This document shows positions 1-7,559 of a stretch of DNA of 45,527 nucleotides, in pieces. How positions within the stretch are numbered: the stretch's first letter is position 1; each line of letters starts with the position of its first letter. A program made the position numbers and the translations under genes. Under the pieces are notes generated by a model, which had not been told where the DNA came from, made no database searches, and saw only the letters and a list, made by a program, of their open reading frames with translations. The DNA is taken from contig JALVJE010000015.1 of assembly GCA_027028505.1 (NCBI GenBank), forward strand, positions 1 to 45,527. The letters are read 5' to 3'. The DNA comes from Bacteroidales bacterium. GTDB lineage: Bacteria > Bacteroidota > Bacteroidia > Bacteroidales > VadinHA17.

Positions 1-124
1 AATGCGTTAGCTGGGGTTAACCCCGATCTAGGAGTTCACGGTTTTGGTGAATAACCAAAACCGATGAAATCCTTAATCGATCAGCAATGAAAAGCGCTTG
101 CGATTTTCTATTGCTGATTTTGGG
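1..124 (+). mobile_element. MITE-like element, copy 1 (cut by window start)
   Basis: This stretch is repeated as the reverse complement at 15728-15851 with only two mismatches in 124 bp. It contains a 12-bp palindrome (GGGGTTAACCCC), a hairpin with a 10-bp stem, and a long hairpin with 9-bp outer arms ATCAGCAAT/ATTGCTGAT. Its right end, in inverse orientation, begins CCCAAAATCAGCAATAG and resembles the left end of copy 2. The 5' about 40 bp should lie upstream of the window. The base pairs right after the element read ATAAA, the same pentamer that flanks copy 2. Classification as a MITE is inference; no transposase is visible. Confidence 0.7.
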
Positions 125-185
125 ATAAAATTTCCAGTTTCTTCATGCAGGAACGTATATCATTACCTCACTTTTTATAACTTGC

Positions 186-216
186 ACCTCCTTAAATATG
201 AAGGAGGTCTTTTTTT
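186..216 (+). promoter_or_regulatory. Hairpin containing the Shine-Dalgarno sequence, followed by a T run
   Basis: ACCTCCTT (186-193) and AAGGAGGT (201-208) form a perfect 8-bp stem with a 7-nt loop, followed by C and seven T. The shape is that of an intrinsic terminator. However the 3' arm carries the only good ribosome binding site (GGAGG) for the ATG at 221, so the hairpin could also mask translation initiation. Confidence 0.6.
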
Positions 217-220
217 GTTG

Positions 221-730
221 ATGAGAAAATTTTTATCACTCATATTATTGATCGTTGTGCTTTTGGCCGGAGAGGGGTGGTATCTCTCTTTCATCTACCT
301 GCAGCACACCGTCCGGGAGGAGGCGGAGTACGAGATCCGGAAAGGACTGAAAGACGAAGACCTCACCCTCATCGTGGTTACACCCGGCCGGGAGCAGGAG
401 ATCACCTGGACGAAGAAAGACAGGGAGTTCAGGTACCGGGGATCGATGTACGACGTCGTAAGAATAAAGGTCAGGGACGGGAAGAAATACTATTACTGTC
501 TGAACGATGTGAAGGAAAAAGAGATCATTGCAGATTTCAGCAGATCACACAAGAAACATGACAAGACCCTGCAAAACCTGCAGGAGGTCTTCAGTAACAA
601 ATACCTGCCGGAAGGATTTTCCATTCAGGAAATACGAAACAGTTTCCTTATCGCCTATTCCGGATACAGATGTTTTTACCGTTCCCGGGTCGTGGGGACA
701 GAATCGCCGCCACCGAAGCCTAATCTTTAA
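221..730 (+). CDS. Hypothetical protein with N-terminal membrane anchor
   Basis: I do not recognise the family. I chose the ATG at 221 over the ORF-track start at 98 because the protein then begins MRKFLSLILLIVVLLAGEGW, a typical signal anchor, and a GGAGG lies 13 nt upstream. The product is about 169 residues. After the hydrophobic segment (residues about 4-24) it is charged and rich in Lys, Arg and Glu, with short beta-like stretches (LTLIVVTPG, VRIKVRDGKKYYYCL) and a final proline tail (SPPPKPNL). It is probably an inner-membrane-anchored periplasmic protein. It lies upstream of and in the same direction as the TonB receptor, but 424 bp of repeats and a separate promoter lie between them, so an operon is unlikely. 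Confidence 0.6.
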   Translation: MRKFLSLILLIVVLLAGEGWYLSFIYLQHTVREEAEYEIRKGLKDEDLTLIVVTPGREQEITWTKKDREFRYRGSMYDVVRIKVRDGKKYYYCLNDVKEKEIIADFSRSHKKHDKTLQNLQEVFSNKYLPEGFSIQEIRNSFLIAYSGYRCFYRSRVVGTESPPPKPNL

Positions 731-766
731 ATTTCAGGGGTATCTATTGTTTTAAAGTAGGTGCTG

Positions 767-794
767 CCCGCCCGGCTAACGCCAGTCGGACGGG
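767..794. repeat. 28-bp palindromic mini-element, copy 1
   Basis: A GC-rich imperfect hairpin beginning CCCGCCCGG and ending CGGACGGG. An identical sequence except for one base is at 7387-7414. Both copies sit inside 7-bp tandem arrays: here AGGTGCT is on the left and GGTGCT units on the right, as if the element had been inserted into the array. Confidence 0.7.
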
Positions 795-884
795 GGTGCT
801 GGGTGCTGGGTGCTAGGTGCTAGGTACTGGATGCTAGGTGCTGGATGCAGGGTACTGGGTACTGGGTGCTGGGTACTGGGTGAT
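794..884. repeat. Heptad tandem array, 13 units of RGRTRCT type
   Basis: Thirteen consecutive 7-bp units in perfect phase, consensus GGGTGCT, with variants AGGTGCT, GGGTACT and GGATGCT. The array lies in the spacer between the hypothetical gene and the TonB receptor. Confidence 0.9.
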
Positions 885-901
885 ATGCCATTAACGACTC
901 C

Positions 902-1012
902 CCTTTGCGAAACTTTGCGGACCCTTGGCGTAACTTTGCGTAACAGTTTGAAGACAACATGAAAGAGCTGTTACGCAAAACGACGCAAAGCAGCGCGAAG
1001 GAACGCAGAGAA
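902..1012. repeat. Inverted repeat of 10-bp periodic arms
   Basis: The left arm repeats CTTTGCGTAA-like units with a period near 10 bp and the right arm repeats CGCAAAACGA-like units. The core arms TTTGCGTAACAG (935-946) and CTGTTACGCAAA (968-979) are perfect 12-bp complements. No open reading frame covers it. Confidence 0.75.
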
Positions 1013-1069
1013 TGAGCATATTAATAACTTTAAATTTTAGGCACTTTCAACTTTAGGCACTTCCTTTAT

Positions 1070-1122
1070 AGGTATTTAAATACCTATTTAAAAACCTATT
1101 TTAATACCTATTTAAATAGGTA
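1070..1122. promoter_or_regulatory. AT-rich 12-bp palindromic array, possible operator
   Basis: Four 12-bp units: AGGTATTTAAAT, then three ACCTATTTAAAN-like units, closed by AGGTA, so the array is itself nearly palindromic. It runs directly into the -7 element of the TonB receptor and covers the -33 region, a good location for an operator. A second array with the same plan lies at 13297-13350. Regulatory function is inference. Confidence 0.6.
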
Positions 1123-1128
1123 GATTTG
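1121..1128 (+). promoter_or_regulatory. Bacteroidota -7 promoter element (TAGATTTG)
   Basis: A perfect match to TAnnTTTG 26 nt upstream of the TonB receptor ATG at 1155. The -33 region is inside the AT-rich array. Confidence 0.65.
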
Positions 1129-1154
1129 TAAATTGATATTCAAACCAAAAATCC

Positions 1155-3296
1155 ATGAAAAGATCCATATATATCCTTGTATTCCTGGGCCTGGCAATCT
1201 CTTTGCAGGCGCAGGAGCGATCCCTGACGGACACCATTGACCTGGAGGAGGTCGTTGTTACGGCCAACAGGACCGCCATCCGTATAAAGAACAATCCCGG
1301 GGCGGTCTCTTATGTAAGCAGGAAAGAGCTGAAGGTCATGCCTAAATCCATCGGTGCGGAGGAGGCGTTAAGGCTGGTGCCGGGGGTCCGCATAGACAAC
1401 CAGCATGACGGCGAACGGGTACATATCTCCATCCGGGGTCAGGGCATCCTGACCGAGCGGGGACTGCGGGGCATAGGTATCATGCTCGATGGCATTCCCC
1501 TCAATGATCCGTCCGGCTTTGCACCCGATCTGTACGACGTGGACTGGGCGACCGTTCACAGCATCGAGGTGTTGCGCGGGCCGGCAGCCGGTCTGTATGG
1601 CAGCGGCGGCGCAGCAGGGATCATCAGCATAACCACCGACAACGGAGGATCCAAACCCATTGGCGGCACCTTCAGCCAGCATGCGGGCTCCCACGGGTTC
1701 TTCAAGACACGCGTCGGCCTGAATGGCTCCAAAGAGACCGTCAATTACAGGTTAGAGTATGCCAGAACATCCGGCAACGGCTATCGCGTCCATCAGGCTT
1801 TTTGGGCTAACAACCTGTATGAAAAGTTGCATTTTGCTCCTTCCGAAAAACTCTCTCTGACACAGATCCTCTCCCATACCGATTATTTTCAGCAAAATCC
1901 CGAAGGTCTGAACCTCAGTCAGCTGGACGATCCCCGGCAGGCCAATCCCGACGCCATCCCTTTCAACGAATACCAGAAAACCAACCGGACCACCTGGGGG
2001 ATCACGGGAACTTATAACATAAATGACAAGCAGAACATCAAAGGATATGCTTTCTACCGGACCTGGAGGTATAAAGAGACCAGCAACAAATATGCGGCAT
2101 ACAGCGATCATACCGATCCGGGCTTGGGTGTGCAGTACAACTTTCATTTTCATACCGGAAGGGTGATCCATCATTTTGGGGTTGGCACCGACCTGAAATG
2201 GCAGACCATAAAAGTGTACAAGCTGAAGAGCGCTGCCGATCCCGGCCGGGTAGAGAGCATTGACGAGACCAACCTGGAAACGGACACCCTGCTGGCCAAC
2301 CAGATCATTGACCAGAACAGCACGGGCCTCTATGCCCTGTACCGTTTTGAGGCCGGCCGGTTTAATATCATCGGGAATATCCGTTACGACGATATCAACA
2401 ATGCCCTGACGGATAAGATGGTAGGGCCGGACAGTGCCCGTACGGCCATGGATTTCTCCGATCTTTCCTCACGGCTGGGTGTCAGCTACAACTTTTCCGA
2501 TGCGGTCACCCTCTTCGCCAATTTCAGTCAGGGGATCCTTCCACCCTCCACCGAAGAGCTTGCCGCCAATCCGGAAGGATATTCTGGTTTCAACACCCAC
2601 CTGGTCCCTGCCACCTCCAACTGTTTTGAGGTGGGAGGCCGCGGTAAGATCGGGAAGAGAATATTTTATGATGTTACAGGCTTCCTCATGTACACCCGGA
2701 ACGATTTCTTCCGCTTCAAACAATCCGGCCGGGGCAACCAGGAGGTATTTTACGGCAATGCCGGCAACAGCCGGCGGTACGGTGTGGAGACCTATTTTTC
2801 GGCCGGCATCCTGAAAAACCTGGACCTGCAGGTCGCCTATACCTTCTCGGATTTCCGGTACACCTCTGCCGAGATCGATCCTGTGTACACGGATACCAAT
2901 TACGTGCTGACCACGCCCCCGGAAGCGGGACAGTACCTGCCCAACTCTCCTAAACATCAGCTCTACGCACAGATACAGTACCGGCCGATCAGGAACATTG
3001 AGATCACGCTGGGAACGGAGGTGCAGTCGAAATGGGCCATCTACACCGATGCCAAAGCCTATCACGGCGAGCTGGATCCCGCCGTCTTTCAGAACTGGCA
3101 GAAAGGCTTCAACCTGTACCACGCGAAGGTCTCCTACCTCTGGAAGCTGAAAGCCGTTTCAGGTGTGCTGAGCTTTTCGGCCCGGAATTTCACAGGGACG
3201 CGTTATATGGCTTTCACCGAGCCCGACCCCGACGGCAATGCTTACCACCCCGGGCCGCGGCAGGAGTTTTTCGGGAGTGTGACGGTAAGGTTTTAG
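1155..3296 (+). CDS. TonB-dependent outer membrane receptor
   Basis: A 713-residue outer-membrane receptor for energised uptake of a bound ligand such as a metal chelate. Residues 1-20 are a signal peptide ending in LQAQ. A TonB-box-like DLEEVVVTA lies at residues 30-38, directly after it, so there is no N-terminal carboxypeptidase-like domain and no SusC-type extension. The plug follows (SAEEALRLVPG-like stretch, SIRGQG, MLDGIPLNDPSG, IEVLRGPAAGLYGSGG) and then a 22-strand-type barrel ending in aromatic FGSVTVRF. Together these fit the FecA/siderophore-type class rather than a glycan-importing SusC; no SusD is nearby. It has its own promoter with an AT-rich palindromic array, which could respond to metal status. 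The ligand cannot be deduced. Confidence 0.9.
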   Translation: MKRSIYILVFLGLAISLQAQERSLTDTIDLEEVVVTANRTAIRIKNNPGAVSYVSRKELKVMPKSIGAEEALRLVPGVRIDNQHDGERVHISIRGQGILTERGLRGIGIMLDGIPLNDPSGFAPDLYDVDWATVHSIEVLRGPAAGLYGSGGAAGIISITTDNGGSKPIGGTFSQHAGSHGFFKTRVGLNGSKETVNYRLEYARTSGNGYRVHQAFWANNLYEKLHFAPSEKLSLTQILSHTDYFQQNPEGLNLSQLDDPRQANPDAIPFNEYQKTNRTTWGITGTYNINDKQNIKGYAFYRTWRYKETSNKYAAYSDHTDPGLGVQYNFHFHTGRVIHHFGVGTDLKWQTIKVYKLKSAADPGRVESIDETNLETDTLLANQIIDQNSTGLYALYRFEAGRFNIIGNIRYDDINNALTDKMVGPDSARTAMDFSDLSSRLGVSYNFSDAVTLFANFSQGILPPSTEELAANPEGYSGFNTHLVPATSNCFEVGGRGKIGKRIFYDVTGFLMYTRNDFFRFKQSGRGNQEVFYGNAGNSRRYGVETYFSAGILKNLDLQVAYTFSDFRYTSAEIDPVYTDTNYVLTTPPEAGQYLPNSPKHQLYAQIQYRPIRNIEITLGTEVQSKWAIYTDAKAYHGELDPAVFQNWQKGFNLYHAKVSYLWKLKAVSGVLSFSARNFTGTRYMAFTEPDPDGNAYHPGPRQEFFGSVTVRF

Positions 3297-3301
3297 GGGA
3301 A

Positions 3302-3371
3302 GGGCGAAGGATGAAGGATGAATGTCGAACACCGAACACTGAACACCGAATTTCGAATGCTGATTTTTGAA
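3302..3371. repeat. Heptad tandem array, 10 units of NNNYGAA type
   Basis: Ten in-phase 7-bp units (GGGCGAA, GGATGAA twice, TGTCGAA, CACCGAA, CACTGAA, CACCGAA and so on) begin 5 bp after the receptor stop codon. The GGATG-AATGTCGAA stretch here is an uninterrupted version of a site that carries a palindrome insertion at 7254-7287. Confidence 0.9.
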
Positions 3372-3387
3372 TGGGAGGCTTCACGCA

Positions 3388-3489
3388 GTCCTTCGGTACG
3401 CCTGGCGGCTACTCAGGAACCGTCCTTCGGTACGCCTGGCGGCTACTCAGGAACCGTCCTTCGGTACGCCTATCGGCTACTCAGGAACC
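3388..3489. repeat. 34-bp tandem repeat, three copies
   Basis: Three contiguous 34-bp units beginning GTCCTTCGGTACGCC and ending ACTCAGGAACC; the third differs by two bases. Related single units are at 4719-4753, 12765-12797 and, partly, 33988-34018. The third unit contains the stop codon of the ATPase gene on the minus strand. There are no spacers, so it is not a CRISPR array. Confidence 0.92.
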
Positions 3490-4605
3490 AATGACTACAA
3501 ATTCCCGGAAATTACTCCGGTCGATCACCCTGGTTTCGGCATGATAGGTATTCGTAAAAGTTTTTGAGATCTTCCCTGTATTCCCTGCTTTCCATTTGAA
3601 CTCAAATCCAAAGATCTTCCCCTCCTTTTCCTCCACCAGATCCACCTCCTGTTGCTGCCGCGTGCGCCAGAAATACATTCTTGCAAAAGTATTTTTATAA
3701 TGGTTTTGCTTCATCCTCTCGGAGATCAAAAAGTTCTCCCACAAAGCTCCCGTATCCGTCCGCATACGCAGGGGAGCAAAATTCCCGATGATCATGTTCC
3801 GGATGCCATTGTCATAAAAATAGATCTTGCGGTTGCGTTTTATTTCATTACGCAGATTTCGACTGAAGCTTCTGAGCCGGAAAATGATATAACTTTTTTC
3901 CAGAAGGTCGATGTATTTCTGCACCGTGATCTTATTCACCCCCACCATCTGGGCCAGTTCGTTGTAATTTACCTCATTCCCGGTCTGCAAAGCCAGTGCC
4001 AGCACCAGATCATCCAGGATCTCTGTCTTCCTGATCTCTGAAAAAGTCAGGATATCCCTGTATAGATAGCTGCTCACCAGTTCTTTCAACACTTCACGCT
4101 CAGCCCCCCGGTGGTTCAGGACATCAGGATACATCCCGTATAATAAACGATCCTCCAGTTGTTGTTCAGCACGGAGATATCCTTCTTTCTCTTCAAATTC
4201 TTCCCAGGCAACCGGAAAGAGTTCATATTCCCATTTTCTTCCTGTCAGAGGTTCGTTCAGTTGATTCCCCAGATCAAAGGAGGAAGATCCGGAGGCAATC
4301 CACTGAATTCCGGTAAAACGGTCGGAAATGATCTTCAGGGTAAGCCCGATATCCGGGATCCGCTGAGCCTCATCTATGCACAGGAGTTTGTGACCCCCGA
4401 CAATAGAACGGATCTGTTCGGTATTGGGAGATGAGAACAGACTCCGTACCGTAGGGTCATCCCCATCGAGGAAAAGATAGTCCTTCCCTTCCAGGATCTT
4501 TTTGATCAGCGTGGTCTTCCCAACCTGCCGGGCTCCCATAAGAATGATACCTCTTTTCCTACCTATTTGCTCTCTTATCGTCTTTTCAAGGATCCGTGGA
4601 TACAT
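3481..4605 (-). CDS. AAA+ ATPase with C-terminal DUF4143
   Basis: A P-loop ATPase of the AAA_14/DUF4143 family, often found as orphan accessory genes; the cellular role is not established. I see Walker A GARQVGKTT, Walker B LLCIDEAQ, and a winged-helix-like segment (NYNELAQMVGVNKITVQKYIDLLE). The C-terminal nuclease-like fold carries WRTRQQQEVDLVEEKEGKIFGFEFKWK, the usual DUF4143 ending. I start at MYPRILEK (4605), where family alignments normally begin, not at the ORF-track Met 15 residues upstream. The last codons and the TGA stop lie in the third copy of the 34-bp repeat, so the C-terminus has been set by the repeat. The gene stands alone and opposite to its neighbours. Confidence 0.85.
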   Translation of the reverse strand: MYPRILEKTIREQIGRKRGIILMGARQVGKTTLIKKILEGKDYLFLDGDDPTVRSLFSSPNTEQIRSIVGGHKLLCIDEAQRIPDIGLTLKIISDRFTGIQWIASGSSSFDLGNQLNEPLTGRKWEYELFPVAWEEFEEKEGYLRAEQQLEDRLLYGMYPDVLNHRGAEREVLKELVSSYLYRDILTFSEIRKTEILDDLVLALALQTGNEVNYNELAQMVGVNKITVQKYIDLLEKSYIIFRLRSFSRNLRNEIKRNRKIYFYDNGIRNMIIGNFAPLRMRTDTGALWENFLISERMKQNHYKNTFARMYFWRTRQQQEVDLVEEKEGKIFGFEFKWKAGNTGKISKTFTNTYHAETRVIDRSNFREFVVIGS

Positions 4606-4718
4606 TTTTTTAGTTTTTTCAATATTACAAAAAAATATTGTAATGACCAATTGTTATAATATTATGTCATAACGATGACTTTTTATTTAAGACTGCGGCT
4701 GCTCAGGGAGTAGCGACG

Positions 4719-4753
4719 GACCCTTCGGTACGCCTGGGGGCTACTCAGGAACC
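4719..4753. repeat. Single copy of the 34-bp dispersed repeat
   Basis: A diverged unit of the repeat family seen in tandem at 3388-3489 (CCTTCGGTACGCCTG and GGCTACTCAGGAACC), in the same orientation. Confidence 0.8.
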
Positions 4754-4761
4754 AACAATGA

Positions 4762-4912
4762 GCAAAGAGAGATGAGAGATGAGTTAGGAACAATGAAGCG
4801 ATGAATCGAAATATTTTTGAATTCTGAATTCTGATTTTTGATTGCTGATTCATTCACACATTTATCCCCCAGCACCTAGCACCCTGCAACTAGCAACCTG
4901 CACCCAGCACCT
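4762..4912. repeat. Three successive heptad arrays in the ATPase-OmpA spacer
   Basis: The 4606-5138 spacer has no gene. From 4762 to 4810 seven units run GCAAAGA, GAGATGA, GAGATGA, GTTAGGA, ACAATGA and on. From 4814 to 4848 there are five units of TTTTTGA/ATTCTGA type. From 4871 to 4912 there are six units of AGCACCY/TGCAACY type. The rest (4913-5040) holds a small CCCGACGCAGTCGGGG hairpin and no other recognisable feature. Confidence 0.85.
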
Positions 4913-5138
4913 AAATTTCTACCTAATTTCATCCCGACGCAGTCGGGGTTAATTTCGTGAGCGCAGCGAACTAATGACCACCGTATCCCGAGATTGTCGA
5001 AATGCCATAAGCGAACGTACCCGAAAATTAATTTTTTAAAACAAAAATTTATAAATTTATTGACCGGTAACGGAGGACATACAAAAACGGATCACATATT
5101 CCGTTTTGAATACAAAAAAATAAGAAAGGAGGTGCATT

Positions 5139-6095
5139 ATGACGACCATCCGGAGCAAAAAGATCTTCTTTCTGTTAGGCATGATCCTGTGGGTACTGAT
5201 CTCCTGGGGTACGGCACAGGCCCAGCAGGATGTCCCGGGGAGCAAAGACCATCCCCTGCTCTCCCGTTATCCGGGATCAAGGATCAGCTATTATGATCAG
5301 AAAGATTTCTCCGTATTTTATGTCCTGGAGGCTCCCCCGGGGAAGAGCGACTACGATCTCAACGCCTGCCGGAAGGTGAAGCTGGAAGGTAAGGTTACGC
5401 GGATCGAATACGATATCCCCGCAGGCAAGAGCGCCCTGGAGGTGTTCAGGAACTATGAGACGGCTCTGCAGAAGGCCGGCTTCCAGGTCCTCGCCCGGCT
5501 GACAACAAAGCACATCCGCGATTTTCTGGAGGTGGACTGCCGGTTTCCCGGCATCAAAGGGTTCGGCAGTGAGGATGACCGGGACCATTTCTACCTCTCC
5601 GCACGCAGCCCGGCACACGACAAATATGTATCGGTATGGGTGGGAGAAGGTTATATGGGTCGCCCGGCCAAAGCAGCTGTGGGCATCGTGGAGCTGAAGT
5701 CCATGGAAAACGGGCTGATCACGGCCCAAGACATGAAAGATGAGCTGACGGCCCGGGGTCATGTGGCCATCTACGGCATCCATTTCGACACCGACAAGGC
5801 GGACATCAAACCGGGATCGGAGCCGGCATTGCAACAGATCGCCACACTGCTGAAGAACGATCCTTCGCTGAAGCTGTACGTCGTGGGACATACCGACAAT
5901 ACCGGCACGCTGGAGCACAACATGGATCTTTCAAAAAGAAGAGCGGAAGCCGTAGTGAAGGAACTGGTGGAAAAATACGGCATTGACAAGTCCCGGCTGC
6001 AGGCCTTTGGCGTAGGCCCTCTGGCACCGGTAGCCACCAACAGTACAGAAGAGGGCAGAGCCTTGAACCGGAGGGTGGAGTTGTTGGAGAGATGA
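5139..6095 (+). CDS. OmpA-family protein with DUF4892-like N-terminal domain
   Basis: A 318-residue envelope protein. Residues 1-29 are a signal peptide ending AQAQ. Residues about 33-205 match the DUF4892 pattern (PLLSRYPGSRISYYDQKDF, then a YETALQKAGFQVL helix). Residues about 213-318 are an OmpA-like peptidoglycan-binding domain: IHFDTDKADIKPGS, VVGHTDNTGT, NMDLSKRRAEAV and a final NRRVEL. The domain should bind the diaminopimelate peptide of the cell wall. A strong ribosome binding site (AAAGGAGG) precedes the ATG. A TAAATTTA about 80 nt upstream is a near match to the -7 promoter element. The stop codon TGA lies inside a heptad array that continues downstream. Confidence 0.9.
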   Translation: MTTIRSKKIFFLLGMILWVLISWGTAQAQQDVPGSKDHPLLSRYPGSRISYYDQKDFSVFYVLEAPPGKSDYDLNACRKVKLEGKVTRIEYDIPAGKSALEVFRNYETALQKAGFQVLARLTTKHIRDFLEVDCRFPGIKGFGSEDDRDHFYLSARSPAHDKYVSVWVGEGYMGRPAKAAVGIVELKSMENGLITAQDMKDELTARGHVAIYGIHFDTDKADIKPGSEPALQQIATLLKNDPSLKLYVVGHTDNTGTLEHNMDLSKRRAEAVVKELVEKYGIDKSRLQAFGVGPLAPVATNSTEEGRALNRRVELLER

Positions 6096-6146
6096 GCAAT
6101 GAGCAAAGAGAGATGAGAGATGAGTAGGGAGAGATGAAGTGATAGA
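6084..6146. repeat. Heptad array spanning the OmpA-gene stop codon
   Basis: Nine units in phase (TTGGAGA, GATGAGC, AATGAGC, AAAGAGA, GATGAGA, GATGAGT, AGGGAGA, GATGAAG, TGATAGA). The TGA of the preceding gene (6093-6095) falls within the second unit. Confidence 0.85.
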
Positions 6147-6178
6147 GAGATTATGCGATGAGGCGATATTGGGAAATA

Positions 6179-6420
6179 TTTTTGAATTCTGATTTTTGAA
6201 TGCTGAATGCTGATTTTTGAATGGGCAGTTTCACGCAGAGGACGCGGAGCAATGCGCAATGAACGCAAAGAAAGGCAAAAGTAAAAAGGCAAAAGGTAGA
6301 AGGAAGAAGGAAGAAGGAATGTCGAACGGTCGAAAAGTCGGAAAAGTGGGAAGAGTCTAAAAAGTGCAAGAGCGAAGAGCATAGAGCACTGAGAGATGAG
6401 CTATGAGAGATGAGCGGAAG
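6179..6420. repeat. Three further heptad arrays plus a 9-bp periodic stretch
   Basis: 6179-6220 has six units (TTTTTGA, ATTCTGA, ATGCTGA types). 6271-6319 has seven units grading from AAAGGCA to GAAGGAA. 6372-6420 has seven units (GCGAAGA, GCATAGA, GCACTGA, GAGATGA, GCTATGA and so on). Between 6320 and 6371 GTCGAAAAGT-like units repeat with a period of 8-9 bp. Confidence 0.85.
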
Positions 6421-6586
6421 TAAATTCCACTTAATTTCGCGAGGGCATTGCCCGAGCCAATTTCGCGACCAACGGGAGCTAATTTCACGAGCTTTAGCGA
6501 GTAAATTTCGCGAGCACCCAGCCTTCGTTCCTTTAGGAACTACAGCGGGCAAGCCAGCGAGCTAATTTCGGCTACGTAGCAGCCTG
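6421..6586. other. Non-coding spacer with dispersed AATTTCGCGAG motifs
   Basis: The segment repeats TAATTTCGCGAGC-like phrases separated by small hairpins such as GGGCATTGCCC and AGCTTTAGCGAGC. A related phrase occurs near 4950. I see no gene in it. Confidence 0.5.
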
Positions 6587-6613
6587 ATGACTCCACACTT
6601 CCCGGATTTTGTG

Positions 6614-6621
6614 TATCTTAC
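6614..6621 (+). promoter_or_regulatory. Candidate -7 element (TATCTTAC) immediately before the ATG
   Basis: Six of the conserved positions fit TAnnTTTG loosely and the box ends 7 nt before the chosen ATG at 6629. If used, the transcript would have almost no leader. Compare the better match with the same layout at 7950. Confidence 0.35.
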
Positions 6622-6628
6622 CACTGTC

Positions 6629-7252
6629 ATGGCACACAAATACGACGCGGAGGGAATGATCGGGGCGGAGCTGAATCGCATCCGTCCCATCTACCACGAT
6701 AAGGAGGCGCTGAAGGCTTTCTGGGAGGAGCGGTACCGCCAGACCTACGCCCGGCTCCTGGCCGACCGCAGCGAATACGGCCGCTACGGGGTGGTGGCGG
6801 AATACCTGCTGCGTACGGTCTCCGGCGGCAGCGTGCTGGATGTGGGATGCGGACCGGGACTTCTGGCCGGGCTCCTGCCCCGCAACAGCATCTCCTACAC
6901 AGGTCTGGACATTACGGAAAAGGCCATCACTACGGCACAGGAGCAATTCCCTGACCTAAAAGAGCGCTTCCACAGGACCGACCTGGCACACTTCCGCAGT
7001 CCGGAGCGATTCGATGCCATCACGGCGGTAGAGGTTCTTTATTACCTTGATGCAGAGGAGTTCTTCGGGCACTGCGCCCGCCTGCTGAAGCCGGGAGGGC
7101 ACCTCGTCATCACGGTCTATGATTTCGAAAAAGGCCGCGAGCTCCTGCCCCTGGTGGCCGACAGACTGGAAGATCCTTTCCGGGCCGAAGTGTACAACGC
7201 TGAAAAAGAGTTGAGATGGCATGTACTTGCCGGGGTTTTTAGGAAAAGATGA
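6629..7252 (+). CDS. Class I SAM-dependent methyltransferase
   Basis: A 207-residue Rossmann-fold methyltransferase; the substrate is unknown. Motif I is VLDVGCGPGLLAG, motif II is the acidic YTGLDIT, motif III/IV is RFDAITAVEVLYYL, and the post-I segment LLKPGGHLVITVYD is typical of the Methyltransf_11/25 group. An N-terminal helical region (NRIRPIYHDKEALKAFWEERYRQTY) precedes the fold. I start at the second Met (MAHKYDAEG, 6629) because a promoter-like box lies between the two possible starts. It stands alone between repeat-filled spacers. The end (RKR, stop TGA at 7250-7252) runs into a GATGAAGGATG repeat. Confidence 0.8.
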   Translation: MAHKYDAEGMIGAELNRIRPIYHDKEALKAFWEERYRQTYARLLADRSEYGRYGVVAEYLLRTVSGGSVLDVGCGPGLLAGLLPRNSISYTGLDITEKAITTAQEQFPDLKERFHRTDLAHFRSPERFDAITAVEVLYYLDAEEFFGHCARLLKPGGHLVITVYDFEKGRELLPLVADRLEDPFRAEVYNAEKELRWHVLAGVFRKR

Positions 7253-7258
7253 AGGATG

Positions 7259-7278
7259 CCTGCCTGCCGGTAGGCAGG
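7259..7278. repeat. 20-bp palindrome inserted in a heptad array
   Basis: A CCTGCC/GGCAGG hairpin separates GGATG (7254-7258) from AATGTCGAA (7279-7287). The same flanks are contiguous at 3316-3329, giving an empty-site and filled-site pair. Confidence 0.75.
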
Positions 7279-7386
7279 AATGTCGAATGTCGAACGGTCG
7301 AAAAGTCTAAAAGGTCGGAAGAGTCTGAAAAGTGCAAAGAGCGTAGCGCATAGAGCATAGAGCATAGAGCAGACCCATCCAGCACC

Positions 7387-7414
7387 CCCGCCCGGCTGAC
7401 GCCAGTCGGACGGG
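7387..7414. repeat. 28-bp palindromic mini-element, copy 2
   Basis: Differs from 767-794 at one base. It is flanked by AGCACC units of a heptad array on both sides, so again it looks inserted in an array. Confidence 0.75.
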
Positions 7415-7481
7415 CAGCACCTAGCACCCTGTACCTTAATTCACGAGCGAAGAGAGATGAGTAAGGAATGATGAAGCGATG

Positions 7482-7541
7482 CCTGCCTGCCGCCTGCCTG
7501 CCGCCTGCCTGCCGGTAGGCAGGGTAGGCAGGGTAGGCAGG
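7482..7541. repeat. Extended CCTGCC/GGCAGG cruciform with flanking direct repeat
   Basis: The left half repeats CCTGCCTGCCG and the right half repeats GGTAGGCAG, able to form a long hairpin. GAAGCGATG occurs directly on both sides (7473-7481 and 7541-7549), resembling a target duplication. It appears to be a larger relative of the 20-bp palindrome at 7259. Confidence 0.75.
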
Positions 7542-7559
7542 AAGCGATGAAGAGAAATA

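Noticed and set aside
1-54. Transposase C-terminus (frame ending GVHGFGE then TAA)
   Set aside because: The frame is short, in copy 2 it is preceded at once by a stop, and the one synonymous difference is too little evidence for coding.
3388-3489. CRISPR-like direct repeats
   Set aside because: The units are contiguous without spacers and no cas genes are near; it is a simple tandem repeat.
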